Source: Roseateles sp. SL47 (GTDB lineage: Bacteria > Pseudomonadota > Gammaproteobacteria > Burkholderiales > Burkholderiaceae_C). From it: a stretch of 64,000 bases of DNA. The DNA is taken from assembly GCF_026625885.1 (NCBI RefSeq), contig NZ_CP113068.1, positions 620,001 to 684,000 on the forward strand. The letters are read 5' to 3'. Within the stretch, counting starts at the first letter, position 1. Every line of letters begins with the position of its first letter. This document shows positions 8,093 through 17,038 of this stretch, in pieces. Below the pieces are notes generated by a model, which saw only the letters and a list, made by a program, of their open reading frames with translations, was not told where the DNA came from and ran no database searches. The translations under genes were made by a program, and so were the position numbers.

Positions 8093-9151
8093 TCAGGCTC
8101 CCGTGCGCAGGCAGTGCTCGCGGATGGCGGCGATGGCGCGGTCCACGCCAGCAGCATCCACATCCAGATGGGTCACGAAGCGCAGTCGGTACAGGCCGGT
8201 GGCCAGCACACCGCGCTGTGTGAGATGGTCCAGCAGACCGGCGCCACGCTCGGGCGCCACGTCCACAAAGACGATGTTGGTCTGCGGTGCCTCCACCGTC
8301 ACGCCCGGCAGTCCTTGCAGGCCTTCGGCCAGCCGACGGGCCAGCGCATGGTCATCCGCCAGACGGTGCACATGGTGGTTCAGCGCATGGTGGGCCGCTG
8401 CGGCGAGCAGGCCCGACTGACGCAGGCCGCCGCCGACCATCTTGCGCCAGCGGTGGGCGCGTGCAATGAGCTCGCGTGAGCCGCACAGCACCGAGCCGAC
8501 CGGTGCGCCCAGGCCCTTGGAGAAGCAGACCGAGACGCTGTCGAAATGGCTGCAGATGCGCCGCGCAGCGGCATAGGGGTCGGCCACGTCCACCGCCACG
8601 GCGGCGTTGAACAGGCGGGCACCATCCAGGTGGCGAGCCAGCCCATGACCTTGTGCCAGTGCACTGGCTTCGGCCAGATAGGCCATCGGCAGCACCTTGC
8701 CGCCGATGGTGTTTTCCAGCGTCAGCAGCCGGGTGCGTGCGAAGTGCGCGTCGTCGGGCTTGATGCTGGCCTGGATGTCGCCCAGAGGTAGCGAGCCGTC
8801 CGGCGCATGGTTGAGCGGCTGCGGTTGAATGGAGCCCAGCACGGCCGCGCCGCCACCTTCCCAGCGATAGGCATGCGCCATCTGGCCCACGATGTATTCG
8901 TCACCGCGCTGGCAGTGGCTCATCAGTGCACACAGGTTGCTCTGGGTGCCACTGGCCATGAACAGCGCGGCCTCAAAACCGAGCTGCTCGGCCAGCGCCT
9001 GCTGCAGCGCCTGGACACTGGGATCATCTCCAAACACGTCATCGCCCAGCTCGGCGGCCATCATGGCCTCGCGCATCGCGGCGGTCGGCCGGGTGACGGT
9101 GTCGCTGCGCAAGTCCACCAGGGCCGGGGCGTTGCGGTCGGGCAAGGTCAT
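8093..9151 (-). CDS. ltaE: low-specificity L-threonine aldolase, inside the trp operon
   Basis: PLP enzyme of fold type I, 352 residues, that splits L-threonine or L-allo-threonine into glycine and acetaldehyde. It shows [11 protein letters not shown] at the N-terminus, [11 protein letters not shown] near residue 38, the [10 protein letters not shown] motif near 170 and the PLP-binding Lys in [13 protein letters not shown] near 205. The ATG at 9151 overlaps the trpG stop as ATGA, and trpD follows after 5 nt. It is therefore embedded between trpG and trpD, which is not part of the canonical pathway. A link to glycine/serine supply for tryptophan synthesis is possible but only inferred. Confidence 0.9.
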   Translation of the reverse strand: MTLPDRNAPALVDLRSDTVTRPTAAMREAMMAAELGDDVFGDDPSVQALQQALAEQLGFEAALFMASGTQSNLCALMSHCQRGDEYIVGQMAHAYRWEGGGAAVLGSIQPQPLNHAPDGSLPLGDIQASIKPDDAHFARTRLLTLENTIGGKVLPMAYLAEASALAQGHGLARHLDGARLFNAAVAVDVADPYAAARRICSHFDSVSVCFSKGLGAPVGSVLCGSRELIARAHRWRKMVGGGLRQSGLLAAAAHHALNHHVHRLADDHALARRLAEGLQGLPGVTVEAPQTNIVFVDVAPERGAGLLDHLTQRGVLATGLYRLRFVTHLDVDAAGVDRAIAAIREHCLRTGA

Positions 9152-9732
9152 GGGGCCAGCTCCAGGAAATTGCGCAGCATGGCATGGCCATGTTGCGAGA
9201 GGATGGATTCCGGATGGAACTGCACGCCTTCCAGCGGCGTGCCGGTGCCGGCCAGACTGCGGTGGCGCACCCCCATGATCTCGCCGTCCTCGCTGCGGGC
9301 GGAGACTTCCAGGTCGTCCGGCAGCGTGGCCTGTTCGATGGCCAGCGAGTGATAACGGATCACACTGAAGGCTTCGGGCAGCTTGGTGAACACACCCTTG
9401 CGGTCGGTGGTGATGGTGCTGGCCTTGCCATGCATCTGCACCTGCGCCCGGATGATGCGTCCACCCAGGGCCGCGCCGATGCTTTGGTGGCCCAGGCAGA
9501 CGCCCAGGATGGGCAGCCGCCCCTTGAAGCGCTCGATGGCGGGCACGCAGACCCCGGCTTCCTTGGGTGTACACGGCCCCGGCGACAGCACCAGATGGCT
9601 GGGCCGCAGGGCTTCGATTTCGTCCAGGGTGATCTGGTCATTGCGGACCACCTTCACCTCGGCACCGAGTTCGGCGAAATACTGCACCAGGTTGAAGGTG
9701 AAGCTGTCGTAGTTGTCGATCATCAGCAGCAT
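9148..9732 (-). CDS. trpG: anthranilate synthase component II (glutamine amidotransferase)
   Basis: Class I glutamine amidotransferase of 194 residues that supplies ammonia to TrpE. Visible features are the N-terminal [16 protein letters not shown], the oxyanion loop [12 protein letters not shown] near residue 50, the nucleophile Cys in [12 protein letters not shown] near 80, and the catalytic HPES near 170. It starts 18 nt after trpE and overlaps ltaE. Related PabA proteins that serve both anthranilate and aminodeoxychorismate synthases cannot be excluded, but the operon supports TrpG. Confidence 0.95.
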   Translation of the reverse strand: MLLMIDNYDSFTFNLVQYFAELGAEVKVVRNDQITLDEIEALRPSHLVLSPGPCTPKEAGVCVPAIERFKGRLPILGVCLGHQSIGAALGGRIIRAQVQMHGKASTITTDRKGVFTKLPEAFSVIRYHSLAIEQATLPDDLEVSARSEDGEIMGVRHRSLAGTGTPLEGVQFHPESILSQHGHAMLRNFLELAP

Positions 9733-9750
9733 GGCTTCGCTCCTTCTTCC

Positions 9751-11235
9751 TCAGAAACCTTCTTCGACCAGCTCAGCGGCACGTAGCAGCGCCCGCGCCT
9801 TGGCCTCGGTCTCTTTCCATTCGAGTTCCGGTACCGAATCGGCCACGATGCCGGCAGCAGCCTGCACATACAGCACCTGATCCATGATCACGCCGGTGCG
9901 GATGGCAATGGCCAGGTCCATGTCGCCCCCGAAGCTGAGGTAGCCGCAGGCCCCGCCATAGATGCCGCGCTTGACCGGCTCCATTTGGTCGATGATTTCC
10001 ATGGCACGGATCTTGGGTGCTCCGGACAGCGTGCCCGCCGGGAAGCTGGCGCGGAACACATCCATGTTGCTCACGCCGGGCTGCAGCAGCCCTTCCACGT
10101 TGCTCACGATGTGCATCACATGCGAGTAGCGCTCCACCGCGAAGGCATCGGTGACTTTCACCGTGCCGGTGCGGGCGATGCGGCCGATGTCGTTGCGGGC
10201 CAGATCGATCAGCATCAGGTGTTCCGCCCGCTCCTTCGGGTCGGCCTTGAGCTCCACTTCCAGGGCCTGATCCAGTTCCGGTGTGCCTCCGCGCGGGCGG
10301 GTGCCGGCCAGCGGGCGGATGGTGACCTTGCGGCCTTCCGGGGTCTGTTCCTGCCGCACCAGAATTTCCGGCGACGCCCCGACGATCTGGAAATCCCCCA
10401 TGTCATAGAAATACATGTAGGGGCTGGGGTTGAGCGAGCGCAGGGCGCGGTACAGACTCAGCGGCGATTCGGTATAGCGCTTCTTCAGCCGCTGGCCGAA
10501 CACGATCTGCATGCAGTCGCCGGCGGCGATGAATTCCTTGGCGCGGTCCACGGCGGCGAGGAAATCCGCCTTGGCGAATTCGCGTTCCACCGGATGCGCC
10601 TGGGCCCGCGCCACGCGGGGGGCGGACACCGAATAGCTGAGCTTGTCCCGCAGTTCGGTCAGCCGCTTCTTGCCCCGGAAGTACGCCTCGGGCTGGCCGG
10701 GGTCGGCATAAACAATGAGATAGAGCTTGCCGGAGAGGTTGTCGATGACGGCCAGTTCTTCACACTGCAGCAGCATCACATCCGGCGTGGGCAGGCCGCC
10801 CTCGGGCGTGGACTCGGCCAGGCGTGGCTCGATGTAGCGGACGGCGTCGTAGCCAAAATACCCGGCGAGGCCGCCGCAGAAACGGGGCAGGCCCGGCCGC
10901 AGGGCCACCTTGAAGCGCTGCTGGTAGGCCTCGATGAAGGCCAGCGGGTCGCCCTCATGGGTTTCGATGACCTCGCCGTCGCGCACGATGCGGGTGGTGG
11001 TGCCCTCACTGCGCAGCACTGTGCGAGCGGGCAGGCCGATGAACGAATAGCGGCCGAACCGTTCACCGCCCACCACCGATTCCAGCAGAAAGCTGTGCCG
11101 GCCCTGACCACTGCCGGCGCAGAGCTTGAGGTAGAGGGAGAGCGGGGTTTCCAGGTCGGCGAAGGCTTCGCTGATCAGGGGAATGCGGTTGTAGCCGTCG
11201 GCGGCCAGGCTTTGGAATTCCAGTTCGGTGATCAC
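9751..11235 (-). CDS. trpE: anthranilate synthase component I
   Basis: Chorismate-binding enzyme of 494 residues that makes anthranilate, first step of the tryptophan branch. The N-terminal feedback domain carries the LLES motif near residue 50 (SFLLESVVGGERFGRYSF). The catalytic domain shows PLAGTRPRGGTPELD near 305, LIDLARNDIGRI near 345, the FPAGTLSGAPK motif near 415 and YGGACGYLSF near 440. The start is GTG at 11235, with AGAGG about 10 nt upstream. It is the first structural gene of trpE-trpG-ltaE-trpD-trpC-ung. Confidence 0.96.
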   Translation of the reverse strand: MITELEFQSLAADGYNRIPLISEAFADLETPLSLYLKLCAGSGQGRHSFLLESVVGGERFGRYSFIGLPARTVLRSEGTTTRIVRDGEVIETHEGDPLAFIEAYQQRFKVALRPGLPRFCGGLAGYFGYDAVRYIEPRLAESTPEGGLPTPDVMLLQCEELAVIDNLSGKLYLIVYADPGQPEAYFRGKKRLTELRDKLSYSVSAPRVARAQAHPVEREFAKADFLAAVDRAKEFIAAGDCMQIVFGQRLKKRYTESPLSLYRALRSLNPSPYMYFYDMGDFQIVGASPEILVRQEQTPEGRKVTIRPLAGTRPRGGTPELDQALEVELKADPKERAEHLMLIDLARNDIGRIARTGTVKVTDAFAVERYSHVMHIVSNVEGLLQPGVSNMDVFRASFPAGTLSGAPKIRAMEIIDQMEPVKRGIYGGACGYLSFGGDMDLAIAIRTGVIMDQVLYVQAAAGIVADSVPELEWKETEAKARALLRAAELVEEGF

Positions 11236-11647
11236 GTCGTCAAACCTCTCGTCTGCTGCGCGGCGGGCCGTGTCAACGGCGTCCAGCGCGCGCGAGCGTA
11301 GTCTCAGGTCGCCTGTTGGACCTGCCCCGTGCGGTCAGGGTGCAGAAGATGATGACGGTGGCCCGAGGTCCGGGATCGATGGATCCGCTGGGGGTGGACA
11401 ACGGGCGGCAAGCAGCAGGCGGCTTCAGGTGAAGTCGTGCGGGCGTCGCCAGGGCCAGGCTCCCCGGTCGTTCGACCCCTTGATGTGCTTGCGCGTGATA
11501 AACATGGTGCGGCAGTGTAGCAGGATGACTCCCGATGGTGTTCGGGCTTGCGCTTCACGCATACTCTGTTGCAGAGCTGGTCCGCCGAGGTTGAAACATG
11601 CGTGCATGAGCGGAGCTGGCCGATCCTCTAGGAGGAAGGAGAGAGAC
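11236..11647. other. divergent regulatory region between trpE and the chalcone-isomerase-like gene
   Basis: About 410 nt. It holds a candidate leader peptide at 11425-11505 (minus). Downstream of it are two small hairpins that cannot form together: CCCG/CGGG at 11362-11374 and GGATC/GATCC at 11373-11386. TTGACA occurs on the minus strand about 35 nt before trpE but without a convincing -10. No uridine-rich terminator was seen, so attenuation is not demonstrated. Confidence 0.45.
11425..11505 (-). CDS. candidate trp leader peptide (26 residues, Trp-Pro-Trp)
   Basis: A short frame starting with ATG at 11505, MFITRKHIKG at the N-terminus and GAWPWRRPHDFT at the C-terminus, ending 189 nt before trpE on the same strand. 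Two Trp codons separated by one Pro codon would let a ribosome sense charged tRNA-Trp. A TACACT -10-like hexamer ends 8 nt before the ATG, so the message may be leaderless. Most codons end in G or C, as in real genes here. The downstream competing hairpins lack a U-tract, so the mechanism and even the peptide's expression remain unproven. Confidence 0.4.
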   Translation of the reverse strand: MFITRKHIKGSNDRGAWPWRRPHDFT

Positions 11648-12370
11648 ATGCGATTGACCCTGATCACCGCCTCAGTGCTGGCGGTCACGTCCCTGCTGTC
11701 GGCGCCGGTCCAGGCGCAGACCCAGGCAGGTTCCAGCGCTTCAGGCACGGTGTCGCCTGCGGCGTCCGGCCAGATGAACCCGGCCACTGCGGCGCCGGGT
11801 TCAACACCCGGCACGGCGGCTGCAGCGGCGGCCACTGCCGCCCCGCCGCATCCGATGGAAGTGGCGGGGGTGAAGTACGACGGTCAGGCCGAAGTGGCCG
11901 GACAGAAGTTGGTACTCAATGGCGCCGGCATTCGCTACAAGGCGATTTTCAAGGTCTACACGGCCGGCCTGTATCTGACTGCCCGGGCCAACACGCCAGA
12001 CGGTGTGCTGGGGAACAACGGGCCCAAGCGTCTGCACATCCAGATGCTGCGCGACATCGACGGCGAAGAGCTGGGCAAGCTGTTCACCAAGGGCATGGAG
12101 CAAAACGCGACACCGGCGGAATTTGCCAGTGCGATCAGCGGCGTGCTGCGCATGTCGGAGATCTTTGTGCAGAAAAAGAAACTCAACACCGGCGAGTCGT
12201 TCGGCGTGGACTACATCCCGGGGACGGGCACGGTGGTCTTTGTCAACGGCAAACCGATGCCCGGCGAACCGATCAAGGAAGCGGCGTTTTTCAACCTGTT
12301 GCTGAAGATCTGGCTGGGCAAGTCCCCGGCGGACAACGGCCTCAAGACGGCCCTGCTGGGCGGCAAGTGA
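11648..12370 (+). CDS. secreted chalcone-isomerase-like domain protein
   Basis: A 240-residue exported protein. A signal peptide (residues 1-23, ending VQAQ) is followed by an Ala/Pro/Thr-rich linker to about residue 70 and then a bacterial chalcone-isomerase-like domain (VAGVKYDGQAEVAGQKLVLNGAGIRYKAIFKVYTAGLYL). Bacterial members of this fold are periplasmic, and most have no proven isomerase activity; lipid or fatty-acid binding has been suggested. The ATG at 11648 has AGGAAGGAGAG upstream; the frame is open further upstream but without a start signal. It stands alone, convergent with gph. Confidence 0.8.
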   Translation: MRLTLITASVLAVTSLLSAPVQAQTQAGSSASGTVSPAASGQMNPATAAPGSTPGTAAAAAATAAPPHPMEVAGVKYDGQAEVAGQKLVLNGAGIRYKAIFKVYTAGLYLTARANTPDGVLGNNGPKRLHIQMLRDIDGEELGKLFTKGMEQNATPAEFASAISGVLRMSEIFVQKKKLNTGESFGVDYIPGTGTVVFVNGKPMPGEPIKEAAFFNLLLKIWLGKSPADNGLKTALLGGK

Positions 12371-12376
12371 AGCCCG

Positions 12377-12396
12377 GGGCGCCTGACGGGGCGCCC
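12377..12396. terminator. possible bidirectional hairpin terminator
   Basis: GGGCGCC (12377-12383) and GGCGCCC (12390-12396) form a 7-bp GC stem with a 6-nt loop just after the stop codon of the chalcone-isomerase-like gene and before the convergent gph end. There is no long U-tract. Confidence 0.4.
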
Positions 12397-12489
12397 TTCA
12401 AAGGGTGTTTCAATGGGCGGCCAGACGGCGAGTTCCAGTCCGTACCCAGAGCACCCAGAGCCATCGCGCCAGGGATGAACCGTCTTGGC

Positions 12490-13170
12490 TCACACCAGCT
12501 GGATCAACTGGTCCAATCGGTCCAGGTAGAGGTTGGCGGGGACCTCGCGGATCGGTTGGCCGTGGTTGTAGCCGTAGCTGACCAAGGCCACCGGGCAACC
12601 CGCCGCATGAGCGGCCCGCGCATCATTGCTTGAATCGCCCACCATCCAGGTGGTGGCCAGTGCGCTGCCAAGGGCTTCGCAGGTCTTGAGCAGCGGCAGT
12701 GGGTCGGGCTTCTTGCGCTCAAAGTCGTCGCCGCCAAACACCTGGTCGAAATACCCCTCCAGCCCCTTGCGCTTGAGAAGCTCTCGCGCAAAGGCAGCCG
12801 GTTTGTTCGTGAGGCATGCCATCGGCAGGCCCAGGGCGCGCAGGCCTCTTAATCCTTCTTCCACGCCCGGGAAGACATCTGCATGCTGGCCGTTCAGCAC
12901 CGCATAGTGACGCTGATAAAGCGACCAGGCCGCTTCATAGGCGTGCTGGGGCCCACCGACTTCCTTCAGCACGCTGCGGATCAGATGCTCACTGCCCTGC
13001 CCGATGGTCAGCTCGACAAAATCTCGGGACACCCGCGGCAAGCCCAGCTCGTCCAGCACCTGGGCCAGCACAGCGACGAAGTCGCCCAGCGTGTCCACCA
13101 TCGTGCCGTCCAGGTCGATCATGAAAGCCGTGGGAGACGGCTTCAGTGAAGATGTCGGGGTCGCGCCCAT
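12490..13170 (-). CDS. gph: phosphoglycolate phosphatase, HAD family
   Basis: HAD hydrolase of 226 residues that dephosphorylates 2-phosphoglycolate formed by DNA repair or oxygenase activity. Motif I is MIDLDGTMVDT near residue 17, motif II Thr is in MACLTNKPA near 118, and motif III/IV are in KKPDPLPLL and WMVGDSSNDARAA near 165-190. The ATG at 13170 is chosen because AGAGG lies 8-9 nt before it; the ATG at 13179 and a TTG at 13191 sit too close to or on this site. In many Burkholderiales gph lies next to trpE. Here it is separated by one unrelated gene. Confidence 0.9.
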   Translation of the reverse strand: MGATPTSSLKPSPTAFMIDLDGTMVDTLGDFVAVLAQVLDELGLPRVSRDFVELTIGQGSEHLIRSVLKEVGGPQHAYEAAWSLYQRHYAVLNGQHADVFPGVEEGLRGLRALGLPMACLTNKPAAFARELLKRKGLEGYFDQVFGGDDFERKKPDPLPLLKTCEALGSALATTWMVGDSSNDARAAHAAGCPVALVSYGYNHGQPIREVPANLYLDRLDQLIQLV

Positions 13171-13297
13171 CTCATTCATTCCTCTGTTCAATATCCACTG
13201 AACGCCTGCGGCTTCGCTGCCGTGGTGCAGGCGTCACAACGGCACCTGAACAGTACCTGAACGGCGCCTGCACACCCGCTCCACGCGGCCCGCACCT

Positions 13298-14044
13298 TCA
13301 GTGCTGAGTCACCACAATCGGCTCGCCCTTGGTGATGATCATGGTGTGCTCATACTGCGCGGACAAATTGCCCGGCACCCCCACCAGCGTCCACCCATCG
13401 TCGGTTTCATTCACGATGCGGCTCTTGGTCGACAGGAAGGGCTCGATGGTGATGACCATGCCTTCCTTCAACAGCCGCTTGTCCTTGGGGTCGAAATATC
13501 CCGCGATGTGCTCCGGCGCTTCGTGCAGCGCACGGCCCACCCCATGGCTGCCCAGGTTCTCGATGATCTTGAAGCCATAGGTCTTGGCGGTGCGCTCAAT
13601 GGCCGCGCCAATGCCGCTGATCGGCTGGCCGGCCCGCGCCTGCTTCATCGCCTGCTCCAGCGCCGTGCGCGTGGCATGGCACAAGCGGGTCTTCTGCGGA
13701 TTGGTCGGCGGCACGACACGGGTTCCGCCGGTATCGGCAAAGTAGCCGCCCAGTTCGGCAGACACATCCACATTCAGCACATCGCCTGCGCGGATCACCC
13801 GGTTGCCGGGAATGCCGTGGGCGGCCTCTTCGTTGATGCTGATGCAGGTGTAGCCCGGAAAGTCATAGGTCAGCTTCGGGGCAGAACGAGCGCCATGCGC
13901 CTCCAGCCACTTGCCGCCAAGTACATCCAGCTCGCGGGTGGTCATGCCCGGCTCCGCCGTTTCCAGCATCTGTTGCAGCACCAGAGAGACGATCCTCCCA
14001 ATGCGCTTGAGGCCAACAACGTCGTCTTCGGATTCAATGGTCAT
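13298..14044 (-). CDS. map: type I methionine aminopeptidase
   Basis: Removes the initiator methionine from nascent proteins, cytoplasmic, 248 residues. The five metal ligands of the pita-bread fold are all visible: the two Asp in VLNVDVSAELGGYFADTGG, His in LGSHGVGRALHE, Glu in TIEPFLS and Glu in QYEHTMIIT. The substrate-pocket His is in AAHGIPG. It is not next to rpsB, where the main Burkholderiales map gene usually sits, so it may be a second copy. The divergent neighbour is the chromate transporter. Confidence 0.93.
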   Translation of the reverse strand: MTIESEDDVVGLKRIGRIVSLVLQQMLETAEPGMTTRELDVLGGKWLEAHGARSAPKLTYDFPGYTCISINEEAAHGIPGNRVIRAGDVLNVDVSAELGGYFADTGGTRVVPPTNPQKTRLCHATRTALEQAMKQARAGQPISGIGAAIERTAKTYGFKIIENLGSHGVGRALHEAPEHIAGYFDPKDKRLLKEGMVITIEPFLSTKSRIVNETDDGWTLVGVPGNLSAQYEHTMIITKGEPIVVTQH

Positions 14045-14196
14045 GAGGATCTCCTAGGAGCTTGTTCGAGCGGTGGAGACCCACGTCAGAACATCACCAG
14101 GGCCGGCGGCCGAGGGTCAAGGGAGGGAGGTTACCAAATCAATTGATCAGCGGCCCCGGCTCGGTTTCACCTGCCGCCCCGCGACAATCCCCCACC

Positions 14197-15429
14197 ATGA
14201 CCGCATCTCGGCCTGCCTCCTCCCCCCGCGTTTCGGGCTCCGTGTGGGAGGTGTTTGTCGCTTTTCTGGTCCTCGGACTAACGTCCTTCGGCGGGCCAAT
14301 GGCTCATATGGGCTACTTCCGCACGGAGTTCGTGCAAGGACGGCAGTGGCTGAGCGATGAGGAATTTTCCGACTTGGTTGCCCTCTGCCAGTGCCTGCCG
14401 GGGCCGTCCAGCAGCCAGGTGGGCATCGGCCTGGGGTTGGGCCGCGCTGGTTGGGGCGGAGCCCTGGCCGCCTGGGTGGGGTTCACCGCGCCATCGGCCG
14501 TGTTGCTCACGCTGGTGGCGCTGGGCATCCAGCACTGGGTATCGGCACCCGTCATCGGCGCACTTCACGGCCTGAAGGTGCTGGCCGTGGCCATCGTGGC
14601 GCAGGCGGTCTGGGGCATGGCCCGCAGCTTGTGCCCGGACTGGCCTCGAGCATTGCTGGCCTGCGGTGCGGCCGCCATCGCACTCAGCCTGCCGGCGGCC
14701 CTCGGGCAACTTGGGGCCATTGCAGTGGGAGCGTGTGTGGGGGTGTGGTGGCTGCCTGGCGCCGCAGCGAGCCCTCCTCCGGCGGCTGGAACGCGCTCCC
14801 CGGTCAGCCGACGCGCCGGTCTGCTGGCACTGCTGATCTTTGTCGCGCTTCTGGTGACGCTGTTCCTCATGGCTCAGGGCACAGATTCGCGCCTATGGGG
14901 TGCCCTCTGGGTCTGCTACCGCGCCAGCTCGTTGGTCTTTGGCGGCGGACATGTGGTGCTGCCGATGCTGGAGGTGGGCTTCGTCCAGCCCGGCTGGCTG
15001 AGTGCTGAGCAGTTCCTGTCCGGCTACGGTGCGGCACAGGCCGTCCCGGGCCCCCTCTTCACATTCGCCGCCTACCTTGGCGCAACCTCGTCCCTTCCTG
15101 GACTTCCCAGTCCTTGGCTCGGTGCCGGTCTCCTCTTGCTGGCCATCTTCACCCCGGCCTTCCTGACCGTCATCGCCGCCCTGCCGTTCTGGCATGCACT
15201 GCGCGAACGCCTGGCCGTACGCCGGGCGCTGGCGGGAGTCAATGCCGCAGTCGTCGGGATGCTGGGCGCCGCATTGATCACGTCCATCGGAACCAGCGCG
15301 CTTGGGTCCATCGGCGATCTGGTCCTGGCGGTCATCGCCTGGGTGCTGCTGCTCCGCTGGCGTTGTCCACCTGTTGCGCTGGTGGTGCTGGCGGCGATGG
15401 GCGGGGCTGTATTGGGCGGAGCACCGTAG
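14197..15429 (+). CDS. chrA: chromate transporter, ChrA family (two CHR domains)
   Basis: Inner-membrane transporter of 410 residues. Each half carries the family signature: FGGPMAHMGYF and LCQCLPGPSSSQVGIGLG in the first domain, FGGGHVVLPMLE and AAQAVPGPLFTFAAYLG in the second. Long-chain CHR proteins export chromate, driven by the proton-motive force; many genomic copies are uncharacterised. The ATG at 14197 is used because it precedes the first membrane segment by a normal 15-20 residues. The frame is open upstream to 14062, but that part is hydrophilic and unlike the family. No Shine-Dalgarno sequence was seen. Confidence 0.88.
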   Translation: MTASRPASSPRVSGSVWEVFVAFLVLGLTSFGGPMAHMGYFRTEFVQGRQWLSDEEFSDLVALCQCLPGPSSSQVGIGLGLGRAGWGGALAAWVGFTAPSAVLLTLVALGIQHWVSAPVIGALHGLKVLAVAIVAQAVWGMARSLCPDWPRALLACGAAAIALSLPAALGQLGAIAVGACVGVWWLPGAAASPPPAAGTRSPVSRRAGLLALLIFVALLVTLFLMAQGTDSRLWGALWVCYRASSLVFGGGHVVLPMLEVGFVQPGWLSAEQFLSGYGAAQAVPGPLFTFAAYLGATSSLPGLPSPWLGAGLLLLAIFTPAFLTVIAALPFWHALRERLAVRRALAGVNAAVVGMLGAALITSIGTSALGSIGDLVLAVIAWVLLLRWRCPPVALVVLAAMGGAVLGGAP

Positions 15430-15618
15430 TGGCGGTCCACCAGATCCCGAGATGCCGAGATTCTGTCGACGCAGGGGTGTCATGAGCCTCTTGCCACATG
15501 GGCAGCCGCTGCAGCCCGCCACCGGTGCGGACGCAGCGCTCCGTCCCGGGCAAGACGTCTCGCAGGGCAGGCAGATTCCCCCGTGGAGCTGGCCGAGTGG
15601 CACACGATGGGCACGGCA

Positions 15619-16941
15619 TCAAGCCCATCCCGCCAGCGACGCCAGCAACGCCACATTCGCCACGCTGACCGCTGCGAAGATCAACCAGGCGATCCCCCGC
15701 AACCACACACCGTTGGCAAACCGCCCCATCAGGGCCGGATCGCTGGTCATGCGGATCAACGGCCACATCGCAAACGGCAGCTGCAGGCTCAACACCACCT
15801 GGCTGGCCACCAGCAGCCGCCCCACCCCTGCATCCCCCAACCACCACACCCCCAGAAAGGCCGGCACCAGGGCAATCGCGCGAGTCGCCAGGCGCCGCTG
15901 CCAGCAGGGAATCTTCAGCTGGAGGAAGCCCTCCATCAGCACCTGCCCGGCAATCGTGCCGGTGAAGGTGGAACTCTGCCCGGCCGCCAGCAGCGCCACG
16001 CCAAACAGCAGCGAGGCCAGCGAGCTCCCCACCAGCGGATCCAGCAGGTGATAGGCATCCTGGATTTCCGTGACATCGGTGTGCCCGTGGGCATGGAAGG
16101 CGGTGGCCGCCAGGGTCAGGATGGCGGCATTGATCAGCAGGGCCAGCGACAGCGACACCAGCGTGTCAAAGGTGCATAAGCGCAGCCCATCACTCAGGGC
16201 CTCGGGCGTCCGCTCGATGCGCCGGGTCTGCACGATGGAGGAATGCAGATAGAGGTTGTGCGGCATCACCGTGGCGCCGAGGATGCCAATCGCCAGAAAC
16301 AGGGCCTGGCGGTCATGCACCGCCAGCCCGTTGGGAATGAACCCCTGCGCCACGGCCGCCCAGTCCGGCCCCACCAGCACCAGCTGCACCGCATAACAGA
16401 CGCCAATCGTCATCACCAGGCCGAGGATGATGGCCTCCACCTGCCGGAACCCCCGCCCCTTGAGCCCCAGAACGATCAAGGTGTCCAGAGCCGAGATGGC
16501 GACGCCACTCATGAGGGAGACGCCAAAGAGCAGATGCAGCGCCAGCGCGGTGCCCAGCACTTCCGCCACGTCGCAGGCAATGATGGCCAGCTCCGCCATG
16601 AACCACAGGCTCAGGTTGACCGGGGCGCGGTAGCGGGCGCGGCAGGCCTGCGCCAGGTCCCTCTGGGTGACGATACCCAGTCGCAGCGACAGGGTCTGCA
16701 GCACCATCGCCGCCAGGCTGGAAGCCAAAACTACCCACAAGAGCGCATGGCCAAAACGCGACCCGGCTTCGATATCGGTGGCCCAGTTGCCGGGATCCAT
16801 ATAGCCCACTGACACCAGCAGACCCGGCCCGGCCACCTTGAGCAGGCGGCGCCACACGGGGCCGGTGGTGGGCATCGGGATGGAGCCGTGGACCTCGGAA
16901 GGGCAGAACGGCGCGGTGGCCGTGGTGGGAAGACGGAACAT
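15619..16941 (-). CDS. mntH: Nramp-family divalent metal (Mn2+) transporter
   Basis: Proton-coupled Mn2+/Fe2+ importer of the inner membrane, 440 residues and about 11 membrane segments. Metal-binding motifs are DPGNWATD in the first helix (near residue 50) and MPHNLYLHSS in the sixth (near 230); Asp, Asn, and Met/His are present, as in active transporters. A downstream ATG at 16875 is an alternative start. Neither has an obvious ribosome site. It is convergent with chrA. No MntR box or manganese riboswitch was recognised upstream. Confidence 0.9.
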   Translation of the reverse strand: MFRLPTTATAPFCPSEVHGSIPMPTTGPVWRRLLKVAGPGLLVSVGYMDPGNWATDIEAGSRFGHALLWVVLASSLAAMVLQTLSLRLGIVTQRDLAQACRARYRAPVNLSLWFMAELAIIACDVAEVLGTALALHLLFGVSLMSGVAISALDTLIVLGLKGRGFRQVEAIILGLVMTIGVCYAVQLVLVGPDWAAVAQGFIPNGLAVHDRQALFLAIGILGATVMPHNLYLHSSIVQTRRIERTPEALSDGLRLCTFDTLVSLSLALLINAAILTLAATAFHAHGHTDVTEIQDAYHLLDPLVGSSLASLLFGVALLAAGQSSTFTGTIAGQVLMEGFLQLKIPCWQRRLATRAIALVPAFLGVWWLGDAGVGRLLVASQVVLSLQLPFAMWPLIRMTSDPALMGRFANGVWLRGIAWLIFAAVSVANVALLASLAGWA

Positions 16942-17038
16942 GCCCGAATTGTGCGTGCAGTGGGCCCATGCCGCCCTGGCCCATCGGTAAGACCTGCCCC
17001 CTGTCCAGAGACGCGAACTGAGACCAGGCCGTCCCGGA

